NCBI GenBank assembly: GCA_964372165.1
Contig: CAYJPT010000138.1
Span: forward strand, 1 to 6,129
Source: CAYJAD01 sp964372165
Lineage (GTDB): Bacteria > Desulfobacterota > Desulfovibrionia > Desulfovibrionales > Desulfovibrionaceae
Direction of reading: 5' to 3'
Length of the DNA: 6,129 bases
In this document: piece by piece, positions 6,123 through 6,129 of the stretch
Numbering within the stretch: position 1 is the first letter of the stretch
Layout of the letters: each line of letters starts with the position of its first letter
Notes under the pieces: model-generated
Told to the model about the DNA's origin: nothing
Database searches by the model: none
Seen by the model: the letters and a program-made list of their open reading frames with translations, nothing else
Made by a program: the position numbers and the translations under genes

Positions 6123-6129
6123 ACACGTT

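Noticed and set aside
6007..6129. CRISPR array
   Set aside because: The units are directly adjacent 35-bp copies without unique spacers, so this is a tandem repeat.

Overview
The window is an AT-rich chromosomal segment carrying four complete plus-strand housekeeping-type genes and a tandem repeat at its right edge. The gene set and protein styles suggest a low-GC member of the Desulfovibrionales (Desulfobacterota). The points behind this are a fused ArsR-helix-turn-helix/methyltransferase regulator directly upstream of S-adenosylhomocysteine hydrolase, and a six-domain ribosomal protein S1 followed by a short-form SppA. The assignment is inferred from recalled gene order and family features, not from a database match.

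Layout. Positions 1-353 are non-coding and AT-rich. They end in a probable sigma70-type promoter (235-263) with three inverted repeats (220-238, 241-260, 263-282), the last lying over the expected transcription start. Next comes a two-gene operon, sahR (354-1277) and ahcY (1302-2732), separated by 24 nt and closed by a strong intrinsic terminator (2746-2792). The 161 nt between that terminator and the next gene hold a weak promoter candidate and a small palindrome. rpsA (2954-4705) follows, with a very strong terminator (4711-4746). A further promoter candidate (4774-4801) and a roughly 100-nt leader without a Shine-Dalgarno sequence precede sppA (4910-5926). After sppA there is a stem-loop (5947-5976), a degenerate repeat-like stretch, and a 35-bp tandem repeat (three full copies plus a partial one) that runs nearly to the window end.

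How the genes work together. AhcY removes S-adenosylhomocysteine (SAH), the inhibitory by-product of SAM-dependent methylation. SahR has a DNA-binding domain joined to a SAM/SAH-binding fold and probably senses SAH, repressing its own operon through the palindrome next to the promoter when SAH is low. rpsA and sppA are separate transcription units serving translation initiation and membrane protein quality control.

I do not see a clearly new biological system here. The most worthwhile items are the phased palindromes in front of sahR-ahcY, which make a concrete regulatory prediction, and the 35-bp repeat array. Each repeat unit can form a small hairpin, and the array is readable in more than one frame on the minus strand, so a converging gene to the right could end in it.
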